Of a DNA stretch of 21,103 nucleotides, positions 19,647-21,103 are shown piece by piece. Source of the stretch: a virus. The stretch spans positions 1-21,103 of the IMG/VR virus record IMGVR_UViG_3300043427_001877; one strand, 5' to 3'. The notes under the pieces are model-generated. The model was given only the letters and a program-made list of their open reading frames with translations, made no database searches and was not told where the DNA came from. The position numbers and the translations under genes were made by a program. Each line of letters starts with the position of its first letter. Position 1 is the first letter of the stretch.

Positions 19647-19824
19647 ATTCCTCTTCCTCTTCATCAAGGTCTGCATATGCATTTGCCACATAAGGTCCGT
19701 GTGGGCGTTTGGAATCTTCTCTGACATATTTTTGTTCTGAGTTGATTGCGGATAACCATACAGCAGTCTTCATCACTATGTAGATTGTAAGTAATGGTGT
19801 GAAGCAAAGTAATAACTTAAACAT
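19621..19824 (-). CDS. Small membrane-anchored protein with acidic tail (67 aa)
   Basis: ATG 19824 (MFKLLLCFTPLLTIYIVMKT) is nine bases after GGAGG; an ATG two codons earlier sits too close to it. One N-terminal membrane helix (about 3-24) is followed by a soluble tail with DLDEEEEEYGSRTDYK. It overlaps the 42-aa gene by 8 nt. Likely anchored with the acidic tail in the cytoplasm; function unknown. Confidence 0.6.
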   Translation of the reverse strand: MFKLLLCFTPLLTIYIVMKTAVWLSAINSEQKYVREDSKRPHGPYVANAYADLDEEEEEYGSRTDYK

Positions 19825-19945
19825 CGTCATCTTCCTCCCAATATCCGTCGAATGGTTCTTGTAAGAGTTCTCTGTGCTTCAAAAATCTCATTGCTTGTCG
19901 CAAGAGTTTTTCATCTTCTTCTGTAAATTGCTCCTCAGAATTCAT
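19817..19945 (-). CDS. Tiny acidic protein (42 aa)
   Basis: ATG 19945 overlaps the upstream stop (ATGA). Residues 4-30 look helical with heptad-like hydrophobics (EEDEKLLRQAMRFLKHRELL), ending EPFDGYWEEDDDV. No signal or membrane segment. The GGAGG of the next gene is inside its 3' end. Function unknown; its position in a run of coupled genes supports it being real. Confidence 0.5.
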   Translation of the reverse strand: MNSEEQFTEEDEKLLRQAMRFLKHRELLQEPFDGYWEEDDDV

Positions 19946-20121
19946 TTGTCTTTAAGTAATTCTTCTACTATTCGTCTAGTATCTTCCAATTTCTTTTGCT
20001 CCCTAGCACAATGCTTATATCCATTCTTACCCATATAAATCATTGTTCCTTGATAAAACATTGTTGCCGCAAAAATTAGAAGAAAAATAATTCCAATTAT
20101 TTCAGTGTAATGTTGAGCCAT
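19942..20121 (-). CDS. Small membrane protein with coiled tail (59 aa)
   Basis: Residues 6-24 form a membrane helix (EIIGIIFLLIFAATMFYQG), followed by a basic/amphipathic segment (EQKKLEDTRRIVEELLKDK). It overlaps the 65-aa gene by 25 nt and the 42-aa gene by 4 nt. Looks like a single-pass protein with a cytoplasmic coiled tail. No family recognised. Confidence 0.55.
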   Translation of the reverse strand: MAQHYTEIIGIIFLLIFAATMFYQGTMIYMGKNGYKHCAREQKKLEDTRRIVEELLKDK

Positions 20122-20294
20122 GGTAATAAAGGTGGTATAACTCCTATGAGCCTGAGGAGACCTTCAGCAAAAAGAGCAAGAACGACCCAACCAACACACA
20201 TAGAAATAATTGAAGCATTGCGATTGTGTCTACGAATTGCATCATCAATCATCTCCTGGCATTCTTGTTTTGTTATAAGTTTGTCATTAGTCAT
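20097..20294 (-). CDS. Small membrane protein (65 aa)
   Basis: A soluble, charged N-terminal half (NDKLITKQECQEMIDDAIRR) leads to a long hydrophobic stretch at about residues 29-60, with a kink at GVIPPLLPW that may make one long or two short helices. ATG 20294 overlaps the zinc-ribbon gene stop by 8 nt. Function not recognised. Confidence 0.6.
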   Translation of the reverse strand: MTNDKLITKQECQEMIDDAIRRHNRNASIISMCVGWVVLALFAEGLLRLIGVIPPLLPWLNITLK

Positions 20295-20535
20295 TTGGAA
20301 AATCTTCTTCGAGTTCAGTAAGTCTCTTCTTCCATGTTACTCCACCCTCCATTCCTTTGCATGGATTTATGCAGGTTTCATCACCATTATTGTTACAAAC
20401 TAGTCCAGCAAGATCTAACTCATTTCCTTTTTTTCCAGTTCCAGTCCAATAATGTTCTCCATTAATCCAGACAGCACCACACTTAGGGCATTCCTTTCTT
20501 TCGATAGAAAGATCAGAAACTTCTCTACTGTCCAT
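20287..20535 (-). CDS. Small zinc-ribbon-like protein (82 aa)
   Basis: AAGGAG lies seven bases before ATG 20535 (MDSREVSDLS), so this start is favoured over 20562. The cysteines are ECPKCGAVWINGEHYW (C-x2-C) and, about 31 residues on, CNNNGDETCINPC. This is a CPxC-type knuckle followed by a second cysteine cluster, so it likely binds zinc. Such small zinc proteins often bind nucleic acid or protein partners such as host polymerase. No specific role is known. It overlaps both neighbours. Confidence 0.65.
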   Translation of the reverse strand: MDSREVSDLSIERKECPKCGAVWINGEHYWTGTGKKGNELDLAGLVCNNNGDETCINPCKGMEGGVTWKKRLTELEEDFPND

Positions 20536-20743
20536 CTTCGTACTCCTTAAGAAACTTCTCAAAATTGGTCGTATCCTTAATAAGTTGCCTCTTAAGTTTC
20601 CAACCCATCCACTTCATCTGAATTTTTACAAACACATATCGGATTTGTAAATCGGCATAGATGACGAGCTTCATTGTCTCATCATAACCAGCAAAAGCAA
20701 CTAATACAACTATTGTTAGCATTAGAAGATAAAACCCTGCCAT
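20525..20743 (-). CDS. Small membrane protein typical of cyanophages (72 aa)
   Basis: Residues 3-19 form a membrane helix (GFYLLMLTIVVLVAFAG). A second amphipathic segment follows (MKLVIYADLQIRYVFVKIQM) with a basic region MKWMGWKLKRQL, then a charged C-terminus (KEYEDGQ). I recall near-identical short ORFs in cyanomyoviruses, function unknown. A TATAAATC (20804-20811) about 60 nt upstream resembles a late box but is uncertain. It heads the coupled run of small genes that ends at 19351. Confidence 0.65.
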   Translation of the reverse strand: MAGFYLLMLTIVVLVAFAGYDETMKLVIYADLQIRYVFVKIQMKWMGWKLKRQLIKDTTNFEKFLKEYEDGQ

Positions 20744-20817
20744 TCTACATTCCCATATAGTCTTATGTAGACATTAAACCATTTCTTAAGATTTTATTGT
20801 CTTGATTTATACACAAC

Positions 20818-20901
20818 GGAAAGGGTGGGATTCGAACCCACGGAAGCTTGCACTTCGCCAGTTTTCAAGACTGGAGCCTTCAACCACTCGACCACCTTTC
20901 C
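20818..20901 (-). tRNA. tRNA-Ser (anticodon UGA)
   Basis: The 84-nt type II tRNA with a long variable arm reads on the minus strand. The acceptor stem is GGAAAGG/CCTTTCC, the anticodon stem CCAGT/ACTGG with loop CTTGAAA (anticodon TGA), the variable arm CGAAG...CTTCC, and the T arm GTGGG-TTCGAAT-CCCAC. No CCA is encoded. It decodes UCA/UCG-type serine codons. Confidence 0.96.
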
Positions 20902-20912
20902 AATATAGAGAT

Positions 20913-21098
20913 TTAACGAATCTCAAAGTCCAATTTACGAACTTTTCTTTGTCTTCTTGCCTCTTGCCAGGCAATATCTTGAGAAGTCAGAACATTCTTT
21001 TGTTCTTTCTGTGTAGAGTTTACCATAACTACCCTACTTAAGTCAAGAGCTGAAACACTGCCATCTTTGACAGTCATCATATTTGAACAACCACACAC
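20913..21098 (-). CDS. Small basic-tailed protein starting with CGC motif (61 aa, 5' end uncertain)
   Basis: The GTG at 21098 gives MCGCSNMMTVKDGSVSALDL. A Ser/Gln-rich middle and a very basic end (EARRQRKVRKLDFEIR) follow. The frame stays open to the window edge at 21103, so the true start may lie outside; an ATG seven codons in is the other option. The N-terminal CGC could bind metal or form a disulfide, and the basic tail could bind nucleic acid. Function unknown. It lies 11 nt before tRNA-Ser. Confidence 0.5.
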   Translation of the reverse strand: MCGCSNMMTVKDGSVSALDLSRVVMVNSTQKEQKNVLTSQDIAWQEARRQRKVRKLDFEIR

Positions 21099-21103
21099 CT
21101 GAA

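Noticed and set aside
19647-19727. Longer start for the 48-aa gene (75 aa from 19727)
   Set aside because: It would overlap the preceding membrane-protein gene by 107 nt, and the internal ATG 19646 has the better ribosome site.
1-21103. CRISPR array, insertion sequence, integrase or attachment site
   Set aside because: No spaced repeats, transposase or integrase motifs, or tRNA-linked duplications were seen; the content fits a lytic phage.

Overview
The window looks like part of the genome of a marine T4-like cyanophage (cyanomyovirus), not a bacterial chromosome. Two chlorophyll-binding high-light-inducible genes, a plant-type ferredoxin, a peroxiredoxin, the phosphate-binding protein PstS behind a Pho box and a cyanobacterial SLH porin sit beside lysis genes. 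Two tRNA genes, tightly overlapping small ORFs, and T4-type late promoter octamers (AATAAATA) alongside sigma70 promoters complete the picture. Almost everything is on the minus strand. A two-gene plus-strand island at 2310-2901 is the exception. No gap exceeds about 200 bp; the largest, 2108-2309, is described as its own entry.

Layout. 1-1408: a truncated RimK-like ATP-grasp gene and small unknown proteins. 1463-4869: a wall-degrading and lysis region with a secreted tail-type lysozyme, a plus-strand thermonuclease-like protein and a two-helix membrane protein (holin candidate). It also holds an unknown membrane-anchored protein, a GH24 muramidase and a C39-like peptidase. The last two look like one two-domain endolysin split by a -1 frameshift at an A AAA AAG slippery site. 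4933-6670: a photosynthesis/redox cassette (small membrane protein, peroxiredoxin, Hli, ferredoxin, a second related small membrane protein, an unknown, a second Hli). 6755-9312: PstS and an outer-membrane porin, presumably for phosphate or solute uptake during infection. 9455-17402: one translationally coupled run of about eleven genes (gmd, fcl, two methyltransferases, an exostosin-like glycosyltransferase, a perosamine-synthase-like aminotransferase, a third methyltransferase-like gene, a GNAT acetyltransferase, a small unknown, two glycosyltransferase-like genes). It predicts a GDP-deoxyhexose-based glycan. 17458-21103: short phage genes, a 2OG-Fe(II) oxygenase, a Phd/YefM-like orphan antitoxin, tRNA-Pro(UGG), a run of tiny overlapping membrane-protein genes, and tRNA-Ser(UGA).

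Regulation visible in the sequence: five sigma70-like minus-strand promoters with exactly 17-bp spacers (6698-6726, 9430-9458, 17424-17452, 18413-18441, 19342-19370), a Pho box before pstS, late octamers before lysis-region genes, and rho-independent terminators. In two places a terminator and the next promoter are physically interleaved. All functional calls are from motif recognition by eye; no database search was possible.
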